Shown: positions 19,798 through 29,069, counted from the stretch's first letter. The stretch is DNA of 64,000 bases from Rhizobium sp. BK376 (GCF_004341625.1 NZ_SLZG01000001.1:186001-250000); one strand, 5' to 3'. The notes: a model not told the origin generated them from the sequence alone. A program made the numbers and translations.

Positions 19798-20727
19798 TTG
19801 AGACAATATCTTATAGCCGCGATCTTCTTCGCTCTTTTGGCGGGACAAGCCGCCGCGCGCCCCTATCAAGAAATATTCCCCGATAGAAAAGATTTCTCCG
19901 ACAGCGAGAAAGCATTGCTGCAAAAGCTCGATTTTCAGCAGGGTGCCGTCAAGCTTTCCGAAGCAAGGGCGATGCTCAACGTGCCCTCCGATTTCTACTA
20001 TCTGAGCCCCGCCGATACAAAGACCGTGCTCGTCGATATCTGGGGCAACCCTCCAGATTCGGCCGAAGGAACGATGGGAATGATCTTCCCGGCAAAATAT
20101 GCGCCGACGGATGGCGAAGCCTGGGGCTCGATTGTGGAATATAACGCTGACGGTTATGTGTCTGATGCCGATGCCGCCAGCACGGATTACGACGAACTCC
20201 TTCAGAACATCAAGGATTCCATCAAGGAAAACAACGTCGAGCGCGAGAAGAACGGCTTCAAGAAGATCACCCTCGTCGGCTGGGCCTCGCCGCCCCATTA
20301 CGACCAGTCGGCCCATGCCTTGCATTGGGCCCGGGATCTGATCTTCGGCGATGACTCGAAGGCGGAGCACACTCTCAACTATTCCGTTCGCGTGCTTGGA
20401 CGCGAGGGCGTCATGCAATTCGACTTCGTTGCAGGGCTCGATCAGTTGAAGGAGATCGAAAGCGCGATCCCCACCGTCACGAAGCTCGTGCAGTTCGATC
20501 AAGGGATGACCTATGGCGATTATGCCAAAGGCGACAAGATTGCCGCCTATGGCATGGCGGGCATGATCGCTGCGGGCGCCGGTGCCAAGATTGCCGCCAA
20601 GATCGGGCTACTCGCGAGTGCCGTGGCCTTCTTCAAGAAGGCGGCAATCCTGGTCCTAGTCGTGGCCGGCGGCGTGGCCCGCTTTGCAAAGGGTCTGTTC
20701 AGAAGGAACAAAACACCGGGCGCCTAG
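19798..20727 (+). CDS. DUF2167 family membrane protein
   Basis: A 309-residue envelope protein of the DUF2167 family; no biochemical role is established that I can state. I chose the TTG at 19798 because GGGGGA lies eight bases upstream and the protein then starts with a clean signal sequence (LIAAIFFALLAGQAAA, cleaved near residue 20). The longer reading from a TTG at 19744 has no such support. The large central part (WGNPPDSAEGTMGMIFPA, VGWASPPHYD) is probably exposed to the periplasm. Two hydrophobic Ala/Gly-rich helices near 245-290 and a basic RRNK end follow. It lies between aat and the convergent DUF2155 gene. Confidence 0.8.
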   Translation: MRQYLIAAIFFALLAGQAAARPYQEIFPDRKDFSDSEKALLQKLDFQQGAVKLSEARAMLNVPSDFYYLSPADTKTVLVDIWGNPPDSAEGTMGMIFPAKYAPTDGEAWGSIVEYNADGYVSDADAASTDYDELLQNIKDSIKENNVEREKNGFKKITLVGWASPPHYDQSAHALHWARDLIFGDDSKAEHTLNYSVRVLGREGVMQFDFVAGLDQLKEIESAIPTVTKLVQFDQGMTYGDYAKGDKIAAYGMAGMIAAGAGAKIAAKIGLLASAVAFFKKAAILVLVVAGGVARFAKGLFRRNKTPGA

Positions 20728-20804
20728 GCCAAGGTTCGACAATAGCGCCGACAAACAATCGGTGGGCTCGTCGATGAACGCCAAACCCTTCAGTTCGCCG
20801 CTCT

Positions 20805-21251
20805 TCAGTTCGTCTTGGGGTTCGGATTATCCGGCGGCGGAATGTCGGACTTCTGCTTGCACTCTTTCAGCCAGACGTCATAGATCGGATGCTCGACCGC
20901 ATTGAGGCCCGGGCTGTCGGCAAACATCCAGCCGGTGAAGATGCGGCGGATACGGCGATCGAGCGTGATCTCATCGACCTCGACGAAACCGTCGATCTTT
21001 TGCTGCTCGGTATCGTCGCGGGAGTAACAAGCTTTCGGCGTCACCTGCAGTGCGCCGAACTGCACCGTCTCGTTCATATAGACATCGAAAGTGGTGATGC
21101 GACCAGTGATCTTGTCGAGACCGGAAAAGACGGCGACCGGATTGGAGATACGCGCAGCTTCCGCGGGCGATGTCACGATCGCGCCTACGCCAGCAACAAG
21201 CATCATCGCAGCCATTGCACGCAAAGAACTGCTCCGCGTGAAAAACGTCAT
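20805..21251 (-). CDS. DUF2155 family secreted protein
   Basis: A 148-residue exported protein of the alphaproteobacterial DUF2155 family, with no known function. Starting at the ATG ending at 21251 gives a proper signal peptide (basic n-region, AAMMLVAGVGAIVTSPAEAA). The longer in-frame start at 21329 adds 26 residues without signal character. The mature domain has AVFSGLDKITGRITTFDVY, FGALQVTPKACYSR and RIFTGWMFADSPGLNAVEHPIYDVWL, with cysteines at two places that could pair. The tail is Pro/Asn-rich. It is on the same strand as, and about 100 bases behind, the NDUFA12-like gene, an adjacency I recall as common in Rhizobiales. Confidence 0.82.
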   Translation of the reverse strand: MTFFTRSSSLRAMAAMMLVAGVGAIVTSPAEAARISNPVAVFSGLDKITGRITTFDVYMNETVQFGALQVTPKACYSRDDTEQQKIDGFVEVDEITLDRRIRRIFTGWMFADSPGLNAVEHPIYDVWLKECKQKSDIPPPDNPNPKTN

Positions 21252-21357
21252 ATGCGCCAGTCTCCAGCGTGGTGTCGATCGCAGCCACGGACGCGGTGTC
21301 ACGAAGCCTCTTGCGTGGCTAAATGCCAATTGTGGCCAAAGGACGGGCCGAAGCCCC

Positions 21358-21756
21358 TTAGTTGCCCGGCGTCCAGGCGTCGTAGTCGCCCGTTACCCGC
21401 GGACGCTCGCCGCCAGCGGAAATGGAGCCGGGCGGACGGTAGGCCTGCGGCGAACCCGTCGGGTTTGCGCGGTGCGGCTTCTGCCATTCCTTGGGCACGT
21501 AGTTTTCCTGCGTCGGCGGAACATTGGTGCGGTGATGCATCCAACCGTGCCAGCCCGGCGGAATGGCGGAAGCCTCAGCATAGCCCTTGTAGACGACCCA
21601 GCGCTTCGGCAGGCCATAGGAGGACATGCCTGCTTCGTAATAGACGTTCCCGAGCTCGTCTTCGCCGACGCGCTTGCCAAAGCGCCAGAGTGCGAAACTC
21701 GTGCCCATGGTTGAGTTGTTCCACCAGGTGAAGGTCTGAAGCAGAAGTTTCTTCAT
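21358..21756 (-). CDS. NDUFA12-like complex I accessory protein
   Basis: Bacterial homologue of the mitochondrial complex I supernumerary subunit NDUFA12 (B17.2), which binds the peripheral arm of NADH:ubiquinone oxidoreductase. The 132-residue product begins MKKLLLQTFTWWNNSTMGT and has the family core LYYEAG-like segment (NVYYEAGMSSYGLPKRWVVY), GYAEASAIPPGWHGWMHH and a Pro-rich tail. The ATG ending at 21756 was chosen because upstream in-frame codons are not conserved-looking. Its presence is a marker of Alphaproteobacteria, the lineage of mitochondria; the nuo operon itself is not in the window. Confidence 0.88.
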   Translation of the reverse strand: MKKLLLQTFTWWNNSTMGTSFALWRFGKRVGEDELGNVYYEAGMSSYGLPKRWVVYKGYAEASAIPPGWHGWMHHRTNVPPTQENYVPKEWQKPHRANPTGSPQAYRPPGSISAGGERPRVTGDYDAWTPGN

Positions 21757-21862
21757 GTCTTTTCCTTGAGCTCGGCCAGGACGGCGAGCGGGACCAGAAT
21801 TCGATCCCTCGCTTATGCCGCCTGCCGGATCGATTGTCCAGTGATTCCCAGCCACATGACCG

Positions 21863-22330
21863 TCATTTCAGAGCCATCTTGAACCCGAGATGAGAGGGCT
21901 TGAAACCTAGTCTTTCATAGAAGCGGTGGGCATCTTTCCGTGCGGCATTCGAGGTCAGTTGCACCAGCCGCATTCCGCGACGCCGCGCATCCTCGATGCA
22001 GAAGGTGATCATCTTCGCGCCGATCCCCTGCCCCCGTAAATCGGACCGCGTCTGCACGGCTTCGACGATCATCGACGATCCGCCCTGGCCGTTCAGCGAT
22101 GTGGTGATCATGGTCTGAAAAGTGCCGACGGCCGTGCCATCAAGTTCGGCGACATAGAGGGTCTGGTCGGACGAGGCCGCGATGATGTCGAATGCGCGCT
22201 TATAAGCGCCGAATGCAGCGGGATCCGTCGTATCGCCATGTCCGCCGACGGCGTCTGCGGCAAAGAGGGCGATCAGGGCCGGCAGATCGGACTCGCGCGC
22301 TTCGCGAATAATCAATTCAGTTCCGTTCAT
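21863..22330 (-). CDS. GNAT family N-acetyltransferase
   Basis: A single-domain Gcn5-related acetyltransferase of 155 residues. It has the acetyl-CoA pyrophosphate loop RGQGIGAKMI (about residues 99-108; R/Q-x-x-G-x-G/A type) and the C-terminal segment KDAHRFYERLGFK. Substrate unknown. It ends before the NDUFA12-like gene and starts 15 bases after a second GNAT gene, with which it is probably co-transcribed downstream of gatB. Confidence 0.85.
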   Translation of the reverse strand: MNGTELIIREARESDLPALIALFAADAVGGHGDTTDPAAFGAYKRAFDIIAASSDQTLYVAELDGTAVGTFQTMITTSLNGQGGSSMIVEAVQTRSDLRGQGIGAKMITFCIEDARRRGMRLVQLTSNAARKDAHRFYERLGFKPSHLGFKMALK

Positions 22331-22345
22331 GCCCTTGCCTGCCGG

Positions 22346-22846
22346 TCAATGTCCCAATGGCTTCTCGAAAACCAGCGCAGGAATGCCGGACTGGTTCTGT
22401 CCCGCATTCTCGTTGCGGCCGACTTCCGTGAAGCCATGGACCTTGTAGAAGGCGATGGCGTCGGCGTTTTCCGGCTCGACATCGAGGCGCATGATTTCGG
22501 CATCCGGAAAGCACGTTTCGAGCTCCGCGAAGAGATCGCGTCCGATCCCCTGCCGCTGCAGCGACGGCTTCACGTAGAGCATGTGCAGCAGCACCGTCTT
22601 CGCCATGTCCTTGGACATGGTCGCATAGCCCATGCCGCCGATGTCCTTGCCGTTATCGGCGACGACGAATTCCGAATCCTTCTTTTCCAGGCGCGCCTTC
22701 AGCTTGTCCGGCGCCAGAAGCAGGGCGATCAGCTCGTCGACCTTCGCAGAACCGTAGAAAGGGTCGTAGGTCGCATGCCAGCTCTCGACCAGCAGCGCGC
22801 GAACCTTTGCAAGATCCTGTTCGCCGGCGGTACGGACGAAATACAT
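22346..22846 (-). CDS. GNAT family N-acetyltransferase
   Basis: A 166-residue acetyltransferase. The acetyl-CoA site is LQRQGIGRDLF (about residues 116-126), followed by LDVEPENADAIAFYKVHGF, both standard for the family. The start MYFVRTAGEQDLAKV is the usual first beta strand and helix. It differs clearly from its downstream GNAT neighbour, so this is not a recent duplication. It lies about 65 bases beyond gatB, separated by a GC-rich hairpin. Substrate cannot be read from the sequence. Confidence 0.85.
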   Translation of the reverse strand: MYFVRTAGEQDLAKVRALLVESWHATYDPFYGSAKVDELIALLLAPDKLKARLEKKDSEFVVADNGKDIGGMGYATMSKDMAKTVLLHMLYVKPSLQRQGIGRDLFAELETCFPDAEIMRLDVEPENADAIAFYKVHGFTEVGRNENAGQNQSGIPALVFEKPLGH

Positions 22847-22870
22847 CGTCGAAATCCTTTCGATTTATCC

Positions 22871-22896
22871 AAATCCGGGCGGGAAACGCCCGGACT
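22871..22896 (-). terminator. Hairpin after gatB, possible terminator or attenuator
   Basis: Perfect eight-base-pair inverted repeat TCCGGGCG/CGCCCGGA with a five-base loop, in the gap between the gatB stop and the next gene on the same strand. Read on the minus strand it is followed only by TTTGG, so termination may be partial, allowing some read-through into the two GNAT genes. Confidence 0.5.
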
Positions 22897-22911
22897 CTTC
22901 CTGGACTTGCG

Positions 22912-24414
22912 TCAGTCCTCGATACCGAGCTTGGCCTTCACAAGCGCCTGTACGGCCTGCGGATTGGCCTTGCCGCCCGTCGCCTTCATCACTTGGCCGA
23001 CGAACCAGCCGGCCAGCGTCGGCTTTGCCAGCACCTTTGCGACCTGATCCGGATTGGCGGCGATGATCTCGTCGACAGCCTTCTCGATGGCGCCGGTATC
23101 GGTCACCTGCTTCATGCCGCGCGTCTCGACGATTTCGGCGGGATCGCCGCCTTCGTTGAGCACGATTTCGAAGAGGTCCTTGGCGATCTTGCCCGAGATC
23201 GTCTCGGCCTTGATGAGGTCGATGATCGCGCCGAGCTGGGCAGGAGAAACCGGAGTCTCTTCAATGCTTTTGCCGGTTTTGTTCAAGGCGCCCAAGAGGT
23301 CGTTGATGACCCAGTTCGCAGCCATCTTGCCATCGCGGCCCTCGGCCACGGTCTCGAAATAGTCGGCAATCGCCTTTTCGGACACCAGCACCGACGCATC
23401 GTAGATCGACAGGCCAAGGTCGCGAACGAAGCGCTCCTTCTTGTCGTCGGGCAGCTCCGGCAGGTACTTGGCCAGTTCCTGGACGAAGGCGTCGTCGAAT
23501 TCCAGCGGCAGCAGGTCCGGGTCCGGGAAGTAGCGGTAGTCATGCGCATCTTCCTTGGAGCGCATGGACCGCGTCTCACCCTTGTTCGGGTCAAAGAGGC
23601 GGGTTTCCTGGTCGATGGTGCCGCCATCCTCCAAAATACCGATCTGGCGGCGGGCTTCGTACTCGATCGCCTGGCCGATGAAACGGATGGAGTTGACGTT
23701 CTTGATTTCGCAGCGCGTGCCGAATTCGGCGCCCGGACGGCGAACGGACACGTTGACGTCGGCGCGCATGGAGCCTTCGTCCATGTTGCCGTCGCAGGTG
23801 CCGAGATAGCGCACGATCGAGCGCAGCTTGGTCATATAGGCCTTGGCTTCATCCGAGGAGCGCATGTCCGGCTTCGAGACGATTTCCATCAGCGCCACGC
23901 CAGAGCGGTTCAGGTCCACATAGGACATGGTCGCATGCTGGTCGTGCATCGACTTGCCGGCATCCTGCTCCAGATGCAGGCGCTCGATGCCGATCTCGAT
24001 ATCCTCGAACTGGCCCTGGCGGTCGGGACCGAGCGAAATGACGATCTTGCCCTCGCCGACGATCGGATCCTTGTATTGCGAGATCTGATAGCCCTGCGGC
24101 AGATCGGGATAGAAATAGTTCTTGCGATCGAAGACCGAGCGATGGTTGATCTGCGCCTTCAGGCCGAGGCCGGTGCGCACGGCCTGCTTGACGCATTCCT
24201 CGTTGATAACGGGCAGCATGCCGGGCATGGCGGCATCGACGAGCGACACGTTCGAATTGGCCGGCTTGCCAAATTCCGTCGAAGCGCCGGAGAACAGCTT
24301 CGAATTGGAGAGCACCTGGGCATGGACTTCCATGCCGACAATGACTTCCCAATCGCCGGTGGCGCCGGGAATGAAGCGTTTCGGATCGGGCGTGCGGACG
24401 TCGACAAGGGTCAT
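22912..24414 (-). CDS. gatB: Asp-tRNA(Asn)/Glu-tRNA(Gln) amidotransferase subunit B
   Basis: GatB is the tRNA-binding and kinase subunit of GatCAB, which turns Glu-tRNA(Gln) (and Asp-tRNA(Asn)) into the correct amide forms. The 500-residue product starts [14 protein letters not shown], with the cradle-domain motif [12 protein letters not shown] at about 24-35. It has [14 protein letters not shown], the metal and ATP site with [12 protein letters not shown], and the C-terminal YqeY-like helical domain. The ATG ending at 24414 matches the family's start. Unlike the common gatCAB order, gatB lies about 1.65 kb beyond gatA, with other genes between. Confidence 0.97.
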   Translation of the reverse strand: MTLVDVRTPDPKRFIPGATGDWEVIVGMEVHAQVLSNSKLFSGASTEFGKPANSNVSLVDAAMPGMLPVINEECVKQAVRTGLGLKAQINHRSVFDRKNYFYPDLPQGYQISQYKDPIVGEGKIVISLGPDRQGQFEDIEIGIERLHLEQDAGKSMHDQHATMSYVDLNRSGVALMEIVSKPDMRSSDEAKAYMTKLRSIVRYLGTCDGNMDEGSMRADVNVSVRRPGAEFGTRCEIKNVNSIRFIGQAIEYEARRQIGILEDGGTIDQETRLFDPNKGETRSMRSKEDAHDYRYFPDPDLLPLEFDDAFVQELAKYLPELPDDKKERFVRDLGLSIYDASVLVSEKAIADYFETVAEGRDGKMAANWVINDLLGALNKTGKSIEETPVSPAQLGAIIDLIKAETISGKIAKDLFEIVLNEGGDPAEIVETRGMKQVTDTGAIEKAVDEIIAANPDQVAKVLAKPTLAGWFVGQVMKATGGKANPQAVQALVKAKLGIED

Positions 24415-24612
24415 GGGATGCTCGTGCAAGTGCTTTTCTGGAGGTTCCGAGGTAGAGCAAATGAAGGCCCTGCGCAAGGCTTTCGGCCTCTCCTTCGCGG
24501 CAAATGGGGCACAACCGGATCGCTGCGAGTGCCGGAAAATGACGGCGCGATCTTGCAGGGATCGCGGCGAGCGCAAGATCATTCTTCAGGAACATCAACG
24601 GAGGCGCAAAGC

Positions 24613-25056
24613 ATGACGGGGCATTCCGATTCACATGATCTCGATCGTTTCGTGACGGCTCAGTCGGGCGTTTACGACCAGGCGCTGGCGGAACTGTCCG
24701 CCGGGCGGAAGCGAACACACTGGATGTGGTTTGTTTTCCCCCAATTTGCAGGTCTTGGACATTCGACCATGTCCCAACGATATGCGATCGAATCGATAGC
24801 CGAGGCGAAAGCCTATCTGGCGCACCCCGTTCTCGGCGCCCGCCTGCGCCAATGCGTAGAGGCGATGCTCAGCGTCAAGGCAAAGTCGGCGCACGACATT
24901 CTCGGCTATCCCGACGATTTGAAATTCCGATCCTCGATGACATTGTTTTCGTCCGTTGCCGGCCACGGCTCGCCCTTCGCACAGGCGATTGATCGCTTCT
25001 TCGAGGGGGAGCCGGACAGAAAAACGTTGGAACTCGTTGGAAACGCCAAAGGTTGA
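24613..25056 (+). CDS. DUF1810 family protein
   Basis: A 147-residue cytosolic protein of the DUF1810 family; the biochemical role is not established to my knowledge. Characteristic segments are DLDRFVTAQSGVYDQAL at the N-terminus, THWMWFVFPQFAGLG around residues 36-50, and LGARLRQCVEAM. The ATG follows a GGAGG stretch about eight bases upstream. It is the only plus-strand gene between gatC and aroQ's neighbours, placed in the gap that separates gatB from gatA. Homologues occur in many bacteria and are sometimes near ADP-ribose-related genes, a link not seen here. Confidence 0.85.
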   Translation: MTGHSDSHDLDRFVTAQSGVYDQALAELSAGRKRTHWMWFVFPQFAGLGHSTMSQRYAIESIAEAKAYLAHPVLGARLRQCVEAMLSVKAKSAHDILGYPDDLKFRSSMTLFSSVAGHGSPFAQAIDRFFEGEPDRKTLELVGNAKG

Positions 25057-25065
25057 ACGACCAGA

Positions 25066-25575
25066 CTAGAAGCCGATACCGTAGGTTCCGTCGTCATCAG
25101 TGACCAATGTTTTGCTTAATCCGATTGTCGGTATGTCACGGTCGAGCCTTGGCGAATAGATGACGGAAAGCCAATGAACCTCATAGCCGTGTGCCTTGAA
25201 AAAGCTGACAGCTTCGGCGTTGCCCGCATGGCTCTGGAGCGCCGCTTTTTCCAGGCCCTGCCCAACGATATCCTTCTCAATCTGAGAGAGCAGCGCCGAG
25301 CCGAGGCCCTGGCGGGTATAGCTGGGATCGATCCAGAAGTCGGTGATGTTTTCGTCGAGTTCCTCGCGAGCTGCCCAGCCGGCGAGCGCCCCGTTCTGCT
25401 CGATAACCGTGATCGTCAGCCAGGAACGTTCGGCAAACTGGGTGAAGGCAGTCCTGGCGCTTTCCAGATGCGCATCCGTCCCCCCGATCGGCGCCATGGC
25501 CCTCTGCCAGGCGCGAAGGCCGATATTGGTCAGTATCCCCGCCTCACCCGCATGCGCATTCCGGATATGGATCAT
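25066..25575 (-). CDS. GNAT family N-acetyltransferase
   Basis: A 169-residue acetyltransferase with YTRQGLGSALLSQIEKD as acetyl-CoA loop (about residues 90-105) and NAEAVSFFKAHGYEVHW at the C-terminus. The first segment MIHIRNAHAGEAGIL is typical. It converges with the DUF1810 gene (nine-base gap) and lies beyond the 88-residue hypothetical on the same strand. The 3' tail (about 20 residues after the fold) is not family-typical. Substrate unknown. Confidence 0.84.
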   Translation of the reverse strand: MIHIRNAHAGEAGILTNIGLRAWQRAMAPIGGTDAHLESARTAFTQFAERSWLTITVIEQNGALAGWAAREELDENITDFWIDPSYTRQGLGSALLSQIEKDIVGQGLEKAALQSHAGNAEAVSFFKAHGYEVHWLSVIYSPRLDRDIPTIGLSKTLVTDDDGTYGIGF

Positions 25576-25687
25576 TAGGCCCCCTTGATATCAAGGGTAG
25601 TAAAACACTGAAATATCCACTTTTCCAGTATGATGCAGCAAATCACGGTTCGCCGCGCTGAGCACTCACGGGCCACAGCTGATTTTG

Positions 25688-25957
25688 CTATGCGGTGGTC
25701 AGCTCGGCCTTCATCACGGACCAGTCGTCGGCAATCGATCCGGATCGCTTTTTGCCGGCGCGACGATACCAGTAATCGGCGTTCCCATCGTCGCCTTCGA
25801 TGCGATGGCAAAGCGCGTGCCCCCAATCGAACGGCCGTTCGCCCTCATGCGCCTGGCAGATGGTATGAACCGTTTCCCAGTCCGGCCCCATCGTGAAACC
25901 GCCGGCCTCGAGGCGATCGAATGCCTCGATCATCTGTGCAAGATCCGATTTCGACAT
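25688..25957 (-). CDS. Hypothetical protein (89 aa)
   Basis: A small acidic-basic cytosolic protein of 89 residues; I do not recognise a named family. Features are an amphipathic N-terminal helix (DLAQMIEAFDRLEAGG), an aromatic and histidine-rich middle (DWETVHTICQAHEGERPFDWGHALCHRIEGD) and YWYRRAGK. The two His/Cys pairs could bind metal, but this is only a possibility. The ATG ending at 25957 is preceded by a purine-rich GAGGAAG. The gene is downstream of gatA on the same strand, past a strong hairpin. Confidence 0.65.
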   Translation of the reverse strand: MSKSDLAQMIEAFDRLEAGGFTMGPDWETVHTICQAHEGERPFDWGHALCHRIEGDDGNADYWYRRAGKKRSGSIADDWSVMKAELTTA

Positions 25958-26008
25958 GCGTCTTCCTCCTGACCGCCCCACGTCTCGCAAAATGTCTGCG
26001 TACTAAAC

Positions 26009-26037
26009 AATTTCGCCGGCCTTTTTGGGGCCGGCGA
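26009..26037 (-). terminator. Hairpin terminator after gatA
   Basis: Nine-base-pair stem TCGCCGGCC/GGCCGGCGA (minus strand) with a seven-base loop, followed by AATTGTTT. It lies 28 bases past the gatA stop codon and likely ends the gatC-gatA transcript. Confidence 0.65.
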
Positions 26038-26064
26038 GTTCTATTCCTACTGTCGCAACGCTGG

Positions 26065-27546
26065 TTACCACCACTTGGCAGGCGTAAACCTGCCCGCGGC
26101 CTGTTCGATGACATGCGCGGTCTTAAACAGCGTTTCCTCGTCAAACGGCTTGCCGATCAGCTGCAGGCCTAGCGGAAGACCCTTGTGATCGAGGCCCGCG
26201 GGCACTGCGATGCCGGGCAGGCCTGCCATGTTGACCGTAACGGTGAAGATGTCGTTCAGGTACATCTTGACAGGATCGGCGGCCAAATCCTCGTCAGCAA
26301 CGCCGAAAGCAGAGGATGGCGTAGCGGGCGTCAGGATCGCATCGACGCCTGCGCCGAAGCAGAGTTCGAAGTCGCGCTTGATGAGCGTACGAACCTTCTG
26401 CGCCTGGATGTAGTAGGCGTCGTAATAGCCGGCCGAGAGCACATAGGTGCCGATCATGATGCGGCGCTTGACTTCCTTGCCGAAGCCGGCGGCACGCGTC
26501 TTCTCGTACATGTCGACAATGTCCTTGCCGTCGACGCGCAGGCCGTAGCGGACGCCGTCATAGCGGGCAAGGTTCGACGAAGCTTCGGCGGGAGCGACGA
26601 TGTAATAGGCCGGCAGGGCATATTTCGTGTGCGGCAGAGTGATATCGACGATCTCGGCGCCGGCATCCTTCAGCCACGCGATGCCCTGTTGCCAGAGCTT
26701 CTCGATGTCCTCGGGCATGCCGTCGACGCGGTATTCCTTCGGAATGCCGATCTTCATGCCCTTTAGGGACTGACCGATGGCTGCTTCGTAATCCGGAACC
26801 GGCAGGTCGACGGAGGTCGTATCCTTGGCATCGACCGATGCCATCGACTTCAGGAGGATCGCGGCGTCGCGCACGTCGCGGGCGATCGGGCCGGCCTGGT
26901 CGAGCGAGGATGCGAAGGCGACCGTGCCCCAACGCGAGCAGCGGCCATAGGTCGGCTTGATGCCGACCGTGCCGGTGAAGGCTGCCGGCTGGCGGATCGA
27001 GCCGCCGGTGTCGGTTGCGGTCGCACCAGCGCAGAGATGGGCGGCAACGGCAGCGGCAGAACCACCCGACGAGCCGCCGGGGACGAGCTGCTGGTTGGAG
27101 CCTGCCGCGCGCCAGGGGTTGATGACCGCGCCGTAATGCGAGGTTTCGTTGGAGGAGCCCATGGCGAACTCGTCCATGTTGAGCTTGCCGAGCATGACGG
27201 CGCCGTCGTCCCAGAGGTTCTGGGTCACTGTCGATTCGTAGCGCGGCTCGAAACCGTCAAGAATATGGCTGCAGGCCTGGGTATGGACGCCTTCCGTCGC
27301 GAAAAGGTCCTTGATGCCGAGCGGAATGCCTTCCAGCGCACCGGCCTTGCCGGCGGCGATGCGGGCATCCGAGGCCTTGGCCATCTCGCGGGCCTTGTCG
27401 GCGGTCACCTTGATATAGGCATTGAGCGCGCCATTGGCCGCGTCGATTGCCGAAACATAGGCTTCGGTCAGCTCGGTTGCGGTGATTTCCTTGGCCGTCA
27501 GCTTCTTGCGGGCTTCGGCAATGGTCAGGCTGGTCAGTTCGCTCAT
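26065..27546 (-). CDS. gatA: Asp-tRNA(Asn)/Glu-tRNA(Gln) amidotransferase subunit A
   Basis: GatA is the amidase subunit of GatCAB; it releases ammonia from glutamine for GatB. The 493-residue product holds the amidase-signature Ser-cisSer-Lys triad: K79 in LGIKDLF, S159 in [13 protein letters not shown] and the nucleophile S183 in [11 protein letters not shown]. The start [12 protein letters not shown] was chosen over an ATG five codons upstream because it matches the family and follows a good spacing. gatC lies 77 bases upstream on the same strand, so the two are one transcript. Confidence 0.97.
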   Translation of the reverse strand: MSELTSLTIAEARKKLTAKEITATELTEAYVSAIDAANGALNAYIKVTADKAREMAKASDARIAAGKAGALEGIPLGIKDLFATEGVHTQACSHILDGFEPRYESTVTQNLWDDGAVMLGKLNMDEFAMGSSNETSHYGAVINPWRAAGSNQQLVPGGSSGGSAAAVAAHLCAGATATDTGGSIRQPAAFTGTVGIKPTYGRCSRWGTVAFASSLDQAGPIARDVRDAAILLKSMASVDAKDTTSVDLPVPDYEAAIGQSLKGMKIGIPKEYRVDGMPEDIEKLWQQGIAWLKDAGAEIVDITLPHTKYALPAYYIVAPAEASSNLARYDGVRYGLRVDGKDIVDMYEKTRAAGFGKEVKRRIMIGTYVLSAGYYDAYYIQAQKVRTLIKRDFELCFGAGVDAILTPATPSSAFGVADEDLAADPVKMYLNDIFTVTVNMAGLPGIAVPAGLDHKGLPLGLQLIGKPFDEETLFKTAHVIEQAAGRFTPAKWW

Positions 27547-27623
27547 GTGGCTTCGCTTCACGTCTCAATAGGGACTGCGGGTAATGGCTGGGAAGAACGC
27601 CTGTTGCGTTCGATCCGGGTCGG

Positions 27624-27911
27624 TTATTCGACGACCTTGGGCACGAGGAAGAAGTTCCGGTCGCTAACGGGCGCATTGGCGACGATATCGTCGGCCTTGC
27701 TGCCATCGGTCACTTCATCGGTGCGCTTCTTCATGGCCATGGGCGTAACCGACGTCATCGGCTCGACGCCGGATACATCGACTTCCGACAATTGCTCAAC
27801 GAAGCCGAGGATGCCGTTCAGCTCGCCCACCATGCGCTCAGCTTCATCTTCGCTGACGGCAATACGGGCAAGATGCGCAACGCGCTTCACGATGGCAAGA
27901 TCGACGGACAT
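27624..27911 (-). CDS. gatC: Asp-tRNA(Asn)/Glu-tRNA(Gln) amidotransferase subunit C
   Basis: GatC is the small subunit that wraps GatA and stabilises the GatCAB complex. The 95-residue product has the family pattern [19 protein letters not shown] at the start, [21 protein letters not shown] in the middle and the C-terminal [11 protein letters not shown] that lies along GatA. Length is standard. It leads the gatC-gatA transcript on the minus strand; a GGAGAATGCC sequence places a ribosome site just before the ATG. Confidence 0.95.
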   Translation of the reverse strand: MSVDLAIVKRVAHLARIAVSEDEAERMVGELNGILGFVEQLSEVDVSGVEPMTSVTPMAMKKRTDEVTDGSKADDIVANAPVSDRNFFLVPKVVE

Positions 27912-28155
27912 GGCATTCTCCGGATAGGATTTTTCCTACCCGCTATAAAGGCCATGCTGGCTGCGTGCAACTGGCAAGGCCCGGACAGATCGGCAAATCG
28001 GCCCGGAAACCGCCATCATGTAAGGAAGAACCATTCCGCAACCATGTCGCGATTTTTCCAGCCTAGCTGGATTTACGGTTTCTTTTTGTCAAAACTATAC
28101 CCTATCCTCCACTCGCAATAATTGAGGCAGCCTCTGCATATCCGGGGAAATACAG

Positions 28156-29007
28156 ATGGAATTCAAAATTTCTAAGGTTCGGCATCCCAAAGAGAAGTTC
28201 TACGGTACGTTGATGCTGATCATCGGCAGCGTCGGGTGGGTGATAGCTGCCACCGTCATCGTCTTTACAGCAATGAATAACCCTGCGGACCTCCTGGTGA
28301 CGGTCCTCTATATCGTCGTCCTGTGGTTTGTGGGCTATGTAACTCGCGCATTGCTACGCGCCCATATGCTCGGCCACTATGTCATGGTCGGCCCGCAACA
28401 GTTTCCCCATATCCATCAAATGGTCGTCGAAGGCGCCAGGCTGGTCGGGCTGAAGGAAGCGCCTCAGACGTTCGTCTACAATTCCAGCGGCGTGATGAAT
28501 GCCATGGCGCTGAAACTCATTGGGCGCACTCGATATGTCTGGTTGACGTCACAGCTCATCGATGCCGACAACGACGAACAGCTGAAATTTGTGATCGGCC
28601 ATGAACTCGGCCATCACGCCGCCGGTCATCTCGACAGGCTTAGCATCCTCCTGCATATGCCGGCTCATATAATACCTTTTCTGGGAAAAGCCTATTCGCG
28701 TGGTCGCGAGTTGACCTGCGATCGGGTCGGTTTTCTCGTTTCCCGTAACTTGCAGGCTTCCCGCACGGCGTTACAAATGCTTGCCTCCGGCAGCGCGAGG
28801 TTGAATAGTCAGATGAATCCCGCGGCATTCGAGGCGCAGGAGCGTATGATGCCGCCAATCGCCGGCTTCATCCTCCATATCGTTTCTCCATATCCCCGCC
28901 TCAGTCGCCGAGTTGAGGCGCTGGGCAAATGGGCGCCGAGCCTCGGAAACTCGTCTGCACCGCAGATTCGCGATCCGGGCATGCGGATCGAACCGCAACT
29001 GGCCTGA
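28156..29007 (+). CDS. M48 family membrane zinc metalloprotease
   Basis: A 283-residue membrane protease of the M48 (HtpX/Ste24-like) group. Two transmembrane helices lie at about residues 17-40 and 44-66. The zinc motif HELGH is at 149-153 (catalytic Glu150), in VIGHELGHHAAGH, and the third ligand is the Glu of SRGRELTCDRVG near 195. Bacterial HtpX-like proteases degrade damaged membrane proteins; the role here is inferred from that family. HtpX usually has four membrane helices, so this is a relative rather than a clear HtpX. The gene is divergent from gatC and converges with a metallo-hydrolase gene. Confidence 0.85.
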   Translation: MEFKISKVRHPKEKFYGTLMLIIGSVGWVIAATVIVFTAMNNPADLLVTVLYIVVLWFVGYVTRALLRAHMLGHYVMVGPQQFPHIHQMVVEGARLVGLKEAPQTFVYNSSGVMNAMALKLIGRTRYVWLTSQLIDADNDEQLKFVIGHELGHHAAGHLDRLSILLHMPAHIIPFLGKAYSRGRELTCDRVGFLVSRNLQASRTALQMLASGSARLNSQMNPAAFEAQERMMPPIAGFILHIVSPYPRLSRRVEALGKWAPSLGNSSAPQIRDPGMRIEPQLA

Positions 29008-29030
29008 CATGGCAGGCCTTCAATTCCAAA

Positions 29031-29058
29031 GAGATATGCCGGACATCCGGCATATCTC
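29031..29058. terminator. Perfect inverted repeat between convergent genes
   Basis: A twelve-base-pair perfect stem (GAGATATGCCGG with CCGGCATATCTC) with loop ACAT lies between the stops of the M48 protease and the metallo-hydrolase genes. There is only a short TTTGG after it on the minus strand and no T run on the plus strand, so it may act as a weak bidirectional terminator or RNA stabiliser. Confidence 0.55.
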
Positions 29059-29069
29059 GTCTTGATAAC

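Noticed and set aside
22807..25056. A 749-codon plus-strand frame across gatB
   Set aside because: Only its last 147 codons, from the ATG at 24613, form a recognisable protein (DUF1810). The rest is antisense to gatB.
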